Positions 1 through 10,964 of a DNA stretch of 64,000 bases are shown here, piece after piece. The notes below the pieces were generated by a model. The model did not search any database and was not told the DNA's origin. It worked only from the letters and a program-made list of their open reading frames with translations. The number at the start of each line of letters is the position of its first letter. Position 1 is the stretch's first letter. The stretch lies in assembly GCF_002775205.1 (NCBI RefSeq), contig NC_036464.1, positions 4,676,480 through 4,740,479 on the forward strand, read 5' to 3'. This DNA is from Xiphophorus maculatus (lineage: Eukaryota > Chordata > Actinopteri > Cyprinodontiformes > Poeciliidae). A program made the position numbers and the translations under genes.

Positions 1-468
1 TATTGTTTTTAACTCCACTGTAACCATTTTATGAACAAAAATAAAACATTCTTGCTGCCTCCAAATTATCTAAGAAGGAAATCTCAGTAAGGTCAGGCTA
101 ACTAAACATCATTTTCAGATCCTGAGAAATGTGTAGACCTGTAAGACCTGTGCTAGTTTGCTGCTCTCTAGCATCCAGATGTGGAAACGAGGATAAATAT
201 CCTGCCGCCTGATGAAGCTAAAGTGCAACTGTTTGGCCATAATGGCCACTGTAATATTTGGAGGAAAAACAATGATGACATCATCATCCTAACAGTACAT
301 CATCCTAACAGTGATGTATGGTGGTGGCAGCATCATGATGAACTGGTGCATTTCATAAAATAGGCAGCATCATGAGGAAATATAGAAGCAACAACTACAT
401 CTATGTAAATCTTTATTATTTTTCTGTTTTGTTTTCCTCTTATTTATTTTTCTCAGACATTTTGAATA
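1..468. other. AT-rich intergenic DNA, no gene
   Basis: No exon or promoter is recognisable. Around 280-313 the 15-base phrase catcatcctaacagt occurs twice in tandem, followed by a gtggtggcagcatcatga stretch of the kind common in decayed fish Tc1/mariner elements. The short open frame at 181-363 has no recognisable domain and overlaps this repeat-like sequence, so I do not call it a gene. Confidence 0.5.
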
Positions 469-827
469 CAGCTCTGGAAAAAATGAAGAGTCCACTGCAA
501 TAAACCCCGTTGAAAACCTCCTGGTTATTCCACCAATTGTTAATTTCTGAACTCTTTCCGAGTTAAAAGAAATAGTATTACTGTTTCTAAATTAATATAA
601 ACCCGTTTTATTTGCATTATTTCAGGTCTGAAAGCACTGCATCTTCTTCGTTATTTTGACCATTTCTCATTTTCTGCAAATAAATGCTAAAGTTTTGCTT
701 GGAGTTTCAGAGACATATTGTCAGTAGTTCATAGAATAAAAGAGCAATGTTCATTTTGCTCACCCATATACCTATAAAAAGTAACATCTGATCATTTTAA
801 GTTGTGTCTTAATTTTTTCCAGAGCTG
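469..827. mobile_element. Tc1/mariner-type MITE with intact ends and TA duplication
   Basis: A 359-bp non-autonomous DNA transposon. Both termini carry the inverted repeat CAGCTCTGGAAAAAAT (left at 469; right as its complement ending at 827), and the element is bounded by the dinucleotide TA at 467-468 and 828-829, the target duplication expected of Tc1/mariner transposases. Internal sequence resembles a deleted Tc1 element and has no usable reading frame. Clean ends suggest a relatively young insertion or a conserved terminal sequence. Confidence 0.87.
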
Positions 828-829
828 TA

Positions 830-1689
830 AATAAAGTTTTCATTTCATTTCATAATCAGAGGCGTTGGACCATCATTGGATATAAACTGGATCCTGTTGC
901 TTGCTCACATCCTCACATTTCTGTTTGCTCATTTCTTTTTTCACCCATTTGCGTTTGTGCCGACAGATGGTTTACTTCTATTCCACAATACCATAATAAA
1001 GCCATTTTAGTTGCAGCAGTAAAATAAATCATAAAACATGTCATTTTGTGAATCACCTTTTCCTTCTGAAAACTAAAAGCATAACTGGAAACATGTCAAG
1101 CAAGCAACCCGGTGATCCAGAGTTCTTGTAATGAGACAGCTGTTCTAAGTATAAACCTCAGGGATTAGGTCCATTTTTTGTGTTTTTGCTGCTTGTCAAA
1201 CACAAAGCTCCTGAAGGTGTTGAAAACAGGCTTGTGTGTATCTAGGAAACAGCCGTTGCCAAATCGGGAAACAAGCCGCAGTCTGTGCTGCTTCCAGAGC
1301 CTTATGTAAATGTCCCGGCAGACTGGGGCTTAATTGGCATCAACTGGAGGCTTTGGCTGGATTAGAGAATTGAATTTTCCACCTTCTGACCACAAGATTT
1401 TGATTTTAAGACACTCTTTTGTTTGTATTTAAAGTGAAAGAACAATTGAGCAGAAATAAAAGTTTAAAGTTTGATATAAATCGATACATCATCACAGGCA
1501 GCATCCGGAGAAGATGAAAGTGTTATTGGATCTTCTGTGGAAATAAAGAATCTGAGGTCATGATGATGACTCAGGAAAGTCGTTTAGAGAAGAAAATGAG
1601 GAAAATTGGGCGCATTCTTGCTTTCTTCCAGAAGATGGCAGTAGAAATCAACACAGTGGCAAATTAATTTACTTTTAACAAGACGTGAA
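830..1689. other. Single-copy intergenic DNA with a possible conserved block
   Basis: No gene. 1200-1390 is less AT-rich than its flanks, has no match to repeats elsewhere in the window, and contains ttatgtaaat and cttaattgg type homeodomain/POU-like words. It has the look of a vertebrate conserved non-coding element, but conservation cannot be tested from one sequence. Confidence 0.35.
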
Positions 1690-1840
1690 GTGAAAAAGTC
1701 TGTCAGTTTTCATCAATATTCAATAATTATTTACTTAAAACAAGCTCCTATGCCCTGTTAAAATGTTTTTGTCCAATTTAAAATTTACTAAGATATTTGC
1801 ACTAGAAACCAGAGCAAAAATACTGGGTAAGATTTTATGC
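1690..1840 (-). repeat. Interspersed repeat family G, reverse copy
   Basis: Reverse-oriented, diverged copy of a repeat that is fullest at 51795-52090. Shared words in the family orientation include ttaccaagtatttttg (here altered), agtgcaaatatctt and gaaataagaca-like sequence. Other copies lie in 13700-14315 and 61130-61290. No coding capacity and no clear terminal repeats are visible, so its class is uncertain. Confidence 0.65.
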
Positions 1841-3000
1841 TTTTGCTCTTCAGGTTGTGATGGTTGATGAACTGAGTGTTGATTAAACTGTCTCTTGGTT
1901 TCTTCTTCACCACAACATACAGGAGAAATGCTTTGATTACTGCAGACAAATCCATTTCCTGCTTTGACCAACACAACACAGCTCACATCATTGGGTTGGC
2001 AGCTGTCGAACAATTTTCTTTTTTCATCATTTTTTCCATTTTGACCCAAACCTGGACATTGAGCTCTTTCATAAGTCAGTTTAGGTGCAAATTTGATTAA
2101 CCCTAGCCTGGATTCAGGTCTGATAAAACGTTAAACTTAACATTTTATTCTTTGAGAAAAAGTATTTTGGAGTAAATTGCTCCAAACCTAAAAGTAATAT
2201 CTGTTATGATCTTGGGTTGTTTGTGTTTCTACTTTTGACTGTTTCCTTGTTTATTCTTTCTATTAATTCATTCCTGGTTATGTTCATCTGTTTTCGTCTA
2301 GGTCAGTGTTTTCCATTGACTATTCTTTATTTTATCCTCACTTACCTCCTTTTCCAGGTTTAAAAACCTGGAAATTCAAAGGACAATTTCCAAACATCCA
2401 TTTGTGATAATGATCCAAAACAAACAAATTAAGGTTTATGAGTGGTCTAGTCAAAGCCTAGTATAAATCTGACTGAGATGTTGTGGCTTGATATTACACA
2501 GACTGAATAAAAAAAGTTATTTTTACTAATGGAAGAGTAAAGCATTTTAAATAAAGGATATAAATAGGATATTTTTAGTATATTTTTTATACAGTGATAT
2601 AATTAAACATTATGAATGATAAATTAAAAGTGATTGATCAGTAGAAAAGTGGATATATCTATAGATTATCTTCCAAATATGTCCAATAGTCACATATTTT
2701 ACTGTTTATCTCTTGTTGTAAGCGCTGTGCCACTTACTGCACAAATGTGATGATAAAACTTCTATTTGCCACTAGAGGGAGCACAAGCACCTCTAATGAA
2801 ATCCGGACACTCGTGAAAAAAGGCTTACTTTCCCATCTTCCTTCTGATAAAATACTAATTTTAAAGAAAAATACAGTATAATTAGAAAAGGTCCCAGTAA
2901 ATTGTTAGTTTCCATTTAAAAATACTGCAATTGCTTTGTTTGACACTTTTATTTACATTACAAAAAGAAACATAACCGTCCTCTTTGTCTGACGGGTAGG
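1841..3000. other. AT-rich intergenic DNA with decayed transposon debris
   Basis: No gene recognised. 2380-2510 contains a DNDPKQTN-like frame, resembling the catalytic-region wording of Tc1-like transposases, but it is broken by stops. Two overlapping short open frames around 1735-2100 on opposite strands have no domain and fall partly in repeat sequence. The rest is unremarkable. Confidence 0.4.
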
Positions 3001-3022
3001 ATTATTATTATTATTATTATTA
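3001..3022. repeat. (ATT)n microsatellite
   Basis: About seven perfect ATT units. Confidence 0.95.
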
Positions 3023-3529
3023 GTTCAATTTATGAATGTAAGAATAATGAAACAGAGCATCTGAAATTATTTCTTTTCCTTTTGGTGTACTTGCATTTCA
3101 AACTGTATGACTCGGATCAAACATTTTTGGAATGATATAATGTTGGTTCATTCCTTCTGACAGAACTGGTGTAGCAAAGGCAACGTTCAAAATGGAGTGG
3201 CCCTAGTCCTCTTCCATACTTTATTCTTATAATTTCAACAAAACAGATCTCTTACTGGCCCTAGTACTCCGTTATATTACCACTAGGTGGCAGCATTGGA
3301 TTTATTTAACCAATGAATTACAGATTAGTTGGTTTCTTTTGTGAGCAGACTCATTTAACTGGGCATTACTTTATGTTTCATCAACATTGGTTTGACTTGG
3401 TGCAAGATCATCTACATTTGTGATCAACACGACTGAAAGACTTCAACATCCTTCTCCGCCTAAATAAGTTACCAAATCCAGAATGTTTAAGACATTTTTG
3501 GCTCATTACATCATGAAAGGCGGTGGAGG

Positions 3530-3675
3530 GTCATCACTGCGCACTTCCTGTAGCCGTACAACAGTCACCGTGGCGATTTGCAGCTAATACTAACCGAGCC
3601 GACGGCTAGCATCCAGTCCAGATGAGCGGCTGTGATAACAACTTGAGTGACAAGTCTGCAGCAGCTGGGGGGTGA
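3530..3675 (+). promoter_or_regulatory. Promoter-like GC-rich block with a small ORF
   Basis: A local GC/CpG-rich island in AT-rich DNA. 3537-3550 reads actgcgcacttcct, combining an NRF1-like core (TGCGCA) with an ETS-like core (CTTCCT), a pairing typical of TATA-less vertebrate promoters. Downstream, an ATG at 3622 opens 17 codons (MSGCDNNLSDKSAAAGG) before TGA at 3673-3675. From 3671 another frame (VKEPPAAPTFRRQ...) stays open about 44 codons, so either a splice donor (GG/GTGAAG at 3672) or an old frameshift could be involved. An AATAAA occurs near 4121. It could be a 5' exon, a non-coding RNA start or a decayed retrocopy; I do not recognise the peptide. Confidence 0.35.
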
Positions 3676-4174
3676 AGGAGCCTCCGGCTGCCCCCACCTT
3701 TCGTCGCCAAGTGCTTATTCACAGAGTGAGGCGTTTGTTACTGTGTGACAGCTGTCACGGCCCCCCTCGCACCTTCAACCACCTCCTCCAGCACAGCTTT
3801 CCACATCATTACCTCTAACCATAACCTGCTGACCTTCCAAACCTTCACACTTGTCAATAATTCGAAGGACGAATTCAGAGCGGCGAATAAAGTCAGTCAG
3901 GGCCTCGAAAGAACCAGAAAAGTGGTGTTCATCTCACGGTTGGGATTTAATACATTTCATAAGCCAGAGAGGCTGCAGATACAGAGGACAAAAATGTGAA
4001 AGGAATGAGCTAAACCAAACTAGAAAACCGAGCTAACCGTACACCGACGGCGAAAAGGAAACAAGATCTGGTGAGGAACAAAGGAAGGCAAGGACTGCAG
4101 ACACTGAGGGGAGTGAAAAGAAATAAACAACAGGTGTGGGAACCCCAATTTGAGGCCAGGTGTGTTAAATATCC
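3676..4174. other. Unassigned sequence downstream of the promoter-like block
   Basis: Overlapping open frames (3745-3999, 3851-4036) carry no recognisable domain. An AATAAA followed by acaggtgtggg near 4121 would serve as a poly(A) site for a short plus-strand transcript starting in the preceding block, but there is no direct support. Confidence 0.3.
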
Positions 4175-4670
4175 AATCATTACAGGTGATCTATTGTGCT
4201 TCCTTGAACAGGTTAGGATAGGTGTATGTGCTATACAAACCTGCTCATCACATTTTTTTGCACATAATTATTCTCAGGTAGAGTCTTTTCGTTTGCTAAG
4301 TTTTGCTGTTTTAGGACCTCTTGTCACTAAATCCAAATAAGGTGCTGCTAGCCACAACCCCCAACTCAACGTTTATACTCGCACGTGAATATGGGTGCAA
4401 ATAGATGTGCAATTATACAACCGTACATCTTTGAAAAGCAGAAAGAGAGCCTACTGCACAACCAACAAGAATGAAGCAAGTGATTTCTGAATGGTAGATC
4501 AACAACAAAACACTGGTCTTTTCCAGCAGCCATCGTAAAACCAGCTGACCACCCTGCTAGAACTCAGCTGGGGTTGCTAGGCAACAGGCAGTTACATTTT
4601 ACATTCAAGAGGTTTTTGAAATAGCTCATTTTCCAGACACCAAAACACATGAATTTATTGCCAAAAACCA
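4175..4670 (+). repeat. Interspersed repeat family A, forward copy
   Basis: About 500 bp, alignable along its length to the reverse complement of 11980-12545. Shared landmarks are gcttccttgaacaggttagg, aatatccaatc/attatg-type starts, acatctttgaaaag, ttccagcagccat and gctcattttccagaca. A ggttgctaggcaac palindrome lies at about 4573. No coding potential; probably a non-autonomous DNA transposon (MITE). Both copies are clearly diverged. Confidence 0.75.
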
Positions 4671-7600
4671 GTTGGCTGTTTTTACAGTTTAGAGATCCAA
4701 CTGGAAGTACAAAAATGTGGCAAATATGATTTTTTTTTTTTTCATAAAATGTCTCCATTAAAAACAAAACAAAGTAAAGAAGAAACACAACACATCTAAC
4801 TCAACATGAGGGAGGCAAAAGTAAAAGCACTAAAACTAAGATTGAGCTTTGTACGAGGAGAAAACAAAAGATCACAGTGCCTCAAGAAACCAGAAATAAA
4901 ACTCCAAACACAAAAACCCACAAACCAGAAAAAAGCATTGTTGGCAATCGAGAGAAACAAAACACATGCCAGACTCCTCCAGATTCAAGCAGCTCAGTTT
5001 ATTTGTTCTGCCAATTTTAGTAACCAACAAAACATTTGACATGGTTTGATTTTATGTCATTTTTACTGTTTACCACTCGTGATATACACGAAGCTATGAC
5101 TGTGCACACACTTTGGTGTGTGCACAGTATTTAACTCGGTCAGGTATTTAACTCGGTCAGTAAAAATCCGCCATAATGAAGCAATAATATTAATCTGCAG
5201 GCCTGGTGTAGCAATTAAACCAAAAGATGACATAGCGGGCGCTATTACTAAATTTGTGGAAGATAAGCGCAATAATCTCTCAGAAGGAAAATTTCATAAC
5301 GACAATAATGTGATGAGGTGAAATTAACTCAGCAAATAAGATCTCAAGATCATTTTCATTACTGTCTTGAGAATTCAAGACTGTTTTGATATGATAGATA
5401 TTAATATTGAAATTTTGTTGAGAAATCAAGCACTTAAACTTGATTTGTTATAAATATTTAGTCATAGCAGCATTTTAGGTAGTGATCCTATTTTGTTGGG
5501 ATAGTTTAATTATTTCATTACACTGAAACTGTAAGATCTAAAGCTCACATTGTCATAATCTAGATTATCTCAAAATACTGGAGAAACTGTAAGTTTAAAC
5601 ATGTCAAGACTAAGCTCAAATCTTTGCAATAAGTTAAAAAAATGTCATTATCAAAGGAGGCAAGGTCTCAAAGTTATTTTGTAGTGACAAGAGATTAATT
5701 ATGTCGTATCAAGAAATCTAGATCTCGAGTTAATTTTGTTGAGTTTTTTTATTTTGGTCAGATAATATCTCGCAAAGTGTGATAAATATTTAGTTATTAT
5801 ACTTCCAGTTATTGCAATAATAGTTTAATAACTCATCCTTTTATTTTAGTACTATAAACTTTAGTTCATGTTGTCAATATAACAGCTTCATTTTTGACAA
5901 AAAGAAATTGACGTCTTGAGCTGATTTTGTCTCATTGATGGTTTCAGTTTCTGACTTAAAGATTAAAAAAAAATTATCTACAGCTTCCTTATTGAATATT
6001 GTCAGCATAATTATAAAAGATATAATTATTCTGAAAGCTACACCAATGTTTCTGAGAAATGCATATTTAGAAAGTACATTTTTTCAGTTTTGAATAAACA
6101 TGGAGACGGGACTAAAAACACATTTTGAGAACCTAAAAAAAAACCTAGAACCGTTTTTAATAAAAATAGACTAAAATCGTGACTTTAAGAACAGTTATCA
6201 GCCTAAAAATAATTGAAAATACAATACCCAGTCAAAACACTGAAACTAATAATAAAACAATAAAACAAATATTGTTTTTCTTTTTTTGCTGTCACAAAGT
6301 TAGCTCATAAAATTAGCTAGCTAACATTTGATAGCTAGCATTAACAATGGTAAATTAAACAATGTGTAAAATATAAAGATGCATTGGATATTTCTTGAAC
6401 ATTAAGCACAAACCAAGGGTCACTTACTTACTATATTGCAAAATAATAAGTTGTAGATTTTTTTATTGAACATGATCTTAGCTAGGTTAGCATTAGCTAG
6501 TAAATAAATGTGGCTAGCAATAGCTGGAAGCAAAAAGATCACAAATCTTTAAAAACCTTTACACGTTAAAGTCTAATGGATGAGATATTTCAGCATGTTT
6601 TCAGAGGGATAGAGGAAGAATAGCTAACAAAAAGTGCTTACATACATAAAACCGTCTTTTTAGTGACTCTGTGCTGATATCCACGTTTTTTTCTTGTGAA
6701 ACAATCAAGAATTTCCAGGTGCCATCCAGGCTCGGCTCTGAGGCCATAATTTTGTGGTTGGAGGTCATGAGTGGATGCTGAGTCATTTGCAGCCGCTCAT
6801 AAAAGGCAAACATTAAGTCATCGCTGTTGTATGTCTCATGCTTCCTGTTACACTAGTCAGCAGAGCAATTTTGATATTTTGAAAGAAAAGGATTGTGAAA
6901 TCATTCAGAGAACTTATGGTAGCTTTTGTACCGTAAAGATAAAACTAAAATTCTGAGAAATCAAACTTTCTGCAGAGAGTATGAGTAATTTTATGGCATT
7001 GTGTTGAACAACGTTTAATTTGCCTCAACAAAAAGTTCATCTTGACTTTTTTGTCAAATGATATTCTGGATTTTGTACAATACCTTGGAGTGCTTTAATG
7101 AGCGCATAAAAAGCAAAGCACATGCATTCCTGTATTAGCAGGCTCTCTTTAAACATCATCTTGGCAGTCAGTTACCTACAGTACATCCTTCATGCAAGAA
7201 TGGTTTAATCTTTAATTGCAAAGTGGTTTGATTATTTCCTGTAGATGCACTTTTAGATCCCACTAGAAGTGAAGTGCAAACACTGCCTGTTGAAGCAGAA
7301 TACGAATCTGATCTGACATTTCTCCTTCAGCTGTTCACTGAGTCACATTTTGAGCTGTAAAGTTGGCGGTAAATTAGACAAAGGTAATAAATCCTTTTGG
7401 TTGATTCATAATCGTCTCCCTGCAACAAAATACCAAACCGCAAATGACTTAATGGGCACTGAATCCAACCCCACATGTGACCGAATGAGTCACTTTCACC
7501 ACGCTATAAACATGTATAAAGCCCTTATTTTTCCTTGAGAAGATAAATAAAAAATGGCTACATGAGAAAGTTCAGCTAAGTAGCTTGATAGGATAATTTT

Positions 7601-8240
7601 ACTGCAAAAGATTCCTGTAAACGATGTAACAGTTTATTGCAACAGTCTTTAGATGAGTTCACATTAACAACCATAACACTTTAAAAATAGAATTATTACT
7701 AAATATTAAAAATATGGTAACTTGGGAAATAAATTCTACAATTGTTTATGTAAGAAGTGCTCCCCAATGCAGTGTTGACTTTTTTTGCATCTTTATCACA
7801 CTTAAATGTTTTAGATCTCCCATGAAAATTTAATATCAGACCAAATTAACCTCATTAATCAAAAATGTATTTTTCTGTTGATAAATTTATACGCCAAGTT
7901 AAAAAACCATACAAACCAAACTGAACCCGTGTGAAATATAACGATCCATTGATTAAGTCATTTATTTACTGGGATGTTTTTGGTTTGATCTTGCTTGCTA
8001 CACCCAGGGCAGAGAACAGGAGAGTAATCAAAAAAACCTGAGTTTAAACTCAGACCTATGATTTCAACAGACACTTATATTACCAAGACTGTCTACTGAT
8101 TTTAAAACCTTTGACCGAAGAAAAAAAGACGTTCCTAACTCTCTTAAGAGTTAGGAACCTTTTTAAAAAATGCTTTAATATTCACCAGATTAGATTATTG
8201 TAATATTTTCTTTTTGTTACGTTAAAAAAAAGGTAATTCA
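4671..8240. other. AT-rich gene-free stretch
   Basis: No exon, RNA gene or intact transposon recognised over about 3.5 kb. 5340-5950 repeats phrases built on caagatct and gagattaat, suggesting very old repeat sequence. About 7735-7860 resembles a decayed fish interspersed repeat (atctttatcacacttaaatg). 8131-8158 is a hairpin with 12-bp perfect arms (GTTCCTAACTCT / AGAGTTAGGAAC, loop CTTA). All open frames here are short and carry no domain. Confidence 0.45.
5100..5160. repeat. Hairpin followed by a 17-bp perfect tandem duplication
   Basis: 5100-5127 is a perfect 12-bp stem (CTGTGCACACAC / GTGTGTGCACAG) with loop tttg. Immediately afterwards GTATTTAACTCGGTCAG occurs twice with no gap (5127-5143 and 5144-5160). 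The identity of the duplicated units suggests a recent slippage event. Confidence 0.9.
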
Positions 8241-8246
8241 TGTATT

Positions 8247-8778
8247 TGCTCCTCATCTAAAGGTGCATTCACCTTTAATCAAACTTTGTGTTTGTGTGAA
8301 TGCGTAAATGAACTCTGATACAGACCAAAATGTGAAATCTGTTGCGGTTTGAAAGCATATGTGAACGTCAAGTGGACCAGAAAGCGCTCCAAAAGCAGGA
8401 AGTGGACTACAGTGCAGGGCATTCTGGGTAAATAAATCCAAAACAAACGGGCTACCAGGAGAAATGGCTCACAATCTTTTATCAACAACAAAAGAAAAAT
8501 CCTACAATCGCTAAAATCTGACGCCATTCCATTATAGTTTACATTTTATGAAGAAGGATATTATTCTCACTGTCTTCTTCAGAAGTTTTGTATCGTTTCC
8601 TTTAGTGGTTCTTGATGCAGCGCCACCACAGGCGGGGAAGGGAACAGGTTTTTCCAATTAGTTCAGTTCATTTGACATAGTGAAGTGTGAAAGAGAACAG
8701 CAGCAGCTGAAACTGTATCACATGTTTCAATTTTGGGTCCAATCAAACCGAGTCTACCGTACTACACCCTAAAACATT
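8247..8778 (-). mobile_element. Non-autonomous DNA transposon, family F, reverse copy
   Basis: About 530 bp. The right terminus complements to TTAGGGTGTAGTACGGTAGA and the left reads CTAAAGGTGCATTCACCTTT, giving loosely matching inverted ends (CTTAGGGTG / CTAAAGGTG). Diagnostic internal words, on this strand, are gcattctgggtaaataaa and gaaatcctacaat. Related sequence occurs at 17672-18597, 23925-24145, 32060-32260 and 34825-35205. No transposase is present. Superfamily not decided. Confidence 0.7.
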
Positions 8779-8786
8779 AGAAGACT

Positions 8787-9110
8787 AGACACCTGCCCTC
8801 AAATCCCTGCACTGGCTCCCAATTTGAGCATTTTAAAATGCTTTTATCTAAAAGACAATGACTGTTTTTGAACATAAATATGAATCACCTATAAACCAAG
8901 TGGACTCATTGTCTCCAGATGAGAGAACATTTATTTTTTACGCTCCTCAGCTCTGGAACAAACTGAATGAAGTCCTGAAATATGCAGAAATAGTTGCTTC
9001 TTTAAAATCAGGACTGAAAACATTTTTAATTATCACACTATAGAGATCAAAACTTAGTTTATCAGTTTACTTTGTGATTTTTAATATTGTGCGATGCCAA
9101 AAATTACTAT
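8787..9110 (+). mobile_element. LINE 3' fragment (L2/Rex-type retrotransposon)
   Basis: Reads as the decayed end of a LINE reverse-transcriptase ORF: a cactggctccc phrase (HWLP-like motif) is followed at 8858-9043 by an open frame containing FYAPQLWNKLNEV and LKSGLKTFLI, the conserved C-terminal wording of fish LINE ORF2 proteins (APxLWNxLP...FKxxLKTxLF). A frameshift separates the two parts. The element is 5' truncated, as is normal for LINEs. Confidence 0.7.
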
Positions 9111-10055
9111 TAAGTTTTCAATGTGTCTTGACTTTAAAGTAATTTTTTTTTACCTAAATGCATTTGTTCTGGAGAGCAGCACACTGCTGTGTTTCCACCC
9201 CTGCAATCCAGACCCCAACTCGCTTTAATATTACAGTTATAAGCGGCGGGGACATGGGCTGTTAGCCTCGTTGAATGTGCATGTCTTGCACCGGCGGGCA
9301 TCGCGTAAAGATTTTCCATTTCTCCTGAGCTGTGGATGGAAACACTGACGATAACAAGTTCAGGTCTGCTATCAAATTAAACACAGATTGCACTAGATAT
9401 AATTAGGGAGTGTGTAATTGCTGCTCTGATTAAGGGCAAATCAAAGATACATTCATTCTCTGGTTGGGAGGGTTCATTTAAACACTTGAAGGATAACGCT
9501 GATCGGCTGAAAGAGTCTAACTGGGATGGCATAAACTGCGATTCAGCACAGAGGCAGTCATTGATTTCCTCCCTGCTGATTACCCTGTGCATGTGGGGGT
9601 GTGTGTGTATGTGTGTGGTGGGCTGAAGCTTGGAGCTGTCGTTGATGAGAAGAGTGGGAAACCTGTGAGGTGGCTGTTAGATACCACTGTGTCCGCAGGG
9701 ATTTGTGGGAGAGAGATGTGTTGCATCTCTGCTCGACTTCAACGCCATCCTTCAGCCAGCAGTGATGAAAGAGCCTCATTTATATATGTTCTGGCTGCTT
9801 TCTGCTACAGGAGCCTCACTATATGAATTTTGAGGTCAGATTTGCTTCTTTTAAGACTTGTGTATGTGTTTACCGCATTGCAGAATAGATAGCACACACA
9901 TGCAATCTACAGATTTGGGAATTTTTCAGGTTGTATCTTTCCACAGCATTGGCATACATGCTAAAATTGTTTAAAACTAGCTACAAAAAAAATAGCTTTA
10001 ATATAGTTTTGAAAAAGAAAGTTTATTAGCTTTATTAGCTGCCCTGATAAAGATG
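9111..10055. other. Single-copy intergenic DNA, possible conserved block
   Basis: 9380-9600 is repeat-free, with agatataattagggag and gtgtaattgctg homeodomain-like words; it may be a conserved non-coding element. 9589-9622 is GT-rich. Overlapping open frames on both strands across 9377-9826 have no recognisable domain and look like chance frames in GC-richer DNA. Confidence 0.35.
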
Positions 10056-10059
10056 AGTT

Positions 10060-10200
10060 AAAAGGCTTAGGAAATACCACTGATAATTGCGAGAATCAGC
10101 TTGAAACTCCCTCTAAAAACACTTTTAACTACTAATATTAATAGTTCAAACACAAAATGTACTTTAATATACATTAATACACAGAAGAAATCAACGTAGT
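10060..10200. repeat. Tigger/pogo-like repeat fragment
   Basis: Shares ctctaaaaacacttttaact and ttaatagttcaaacac-type sequence with 25560-25690, where the fragment also carries the cttttcgcagggttat end seen in Tigger/pogo-like elements. Short and non-coding. Confidence 0.5.
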
Positions 10201-10310
10201 TCTACTGCACAAACATCTACAGTTTTTCTTATTTCCATCAAGGAAAATAAATGTTGTTCTTGGATTGGCAGCTTTGCAAATGTCAGCCAAGTAGCACTAC
10301 GTCTAGATCA

Positions 10311-10560
10311 GGGGTCGGCAACCCAACATGTTGAAAGAGCCATTTTGGATCAAAAAAACAAAAAACAAATCTGTCTGGAGCCGCAAAAAATTAAGTCTTA
10401 TATAAGGTTTATAATGAAGGCAAAACAAGCTTTAAGTGTTTATATTAGCTAATTATCAAAATGACTAAGTGTATACATAATTAGCATTCATGATTAAATG
10501 TTTATTTTCTCTGCTGTGCATCCTGGACGGAATGACGCACCACGTGACTCTGTTGTACGA
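10311..10560 (+). mobile_element. hAT-like transposon end fragment
   Basis: Begins caggggtcggcaaccca followed by gaaagagccattttgga, the terminal wording of widespread vertebrate hAT elements. No matching right end was found downstream, so this is a truncated or interrupted copy. Confidence 0.6.
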
Positions 10561-10888
10561 TGGTGCTTTAAGTTTACCTTCCGTTATAATATTAATGTAA
10601 AGAAATGCAATAAAGAAATCTGATTTTTGATGTCATTTTTATTATGAAGATCGACAGGGAAAGGGTAATTTTTTTCTTTTTGGAACTCGGAAAATCTGCT
10701 CCAAAATGCAGTTTGCATAACGACGATCGCTCTTTGTAAATAATCACCGTAAAGTGTGTGACAGAAAAAAACCACTAAACGGAACGTGCATAACGTGCCC
10801 CTTATCGGGGCAACAAACGCAATAAAACGCAACCTGCAGTTATAAAATTAAACAGCAGCCTTTTGAAAAGGTAAAGTATATAATATAC

Positions 10889-10964
10889 ACTGCTCAAAAA
10901 AATAAAGGGAACACTTAAACAGGTGTTTAACACTTAAAGTGTTCCCTTTATTGTTTTGAGCAGT
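10889..10964. repeat. 28-bp near-perfect inverted repeat (fold-back element)
   Basis: Arms 10889-10916 and 10937-10964 match at 27 of 28 positions when one is complemented (ACTGCTCAAAAAAATAAAGG... against ...CCTTTATTGTTTTGAGCAGT), with a 20-bp spacer. Flanks are tata-rich (tataatatac / atactatata). This looks like two transposon termini brought together by internal deletion, leaving only the inverted repeats. Confidence 0.9.

Noticed and set aside
8858..9043. Small plus-strand frame with APQLWNKLN as a gene
   Set aside because: The wording is the C-terminus of a LINE reverse-transcriptase ORF; it is a truncated retrotransposon.
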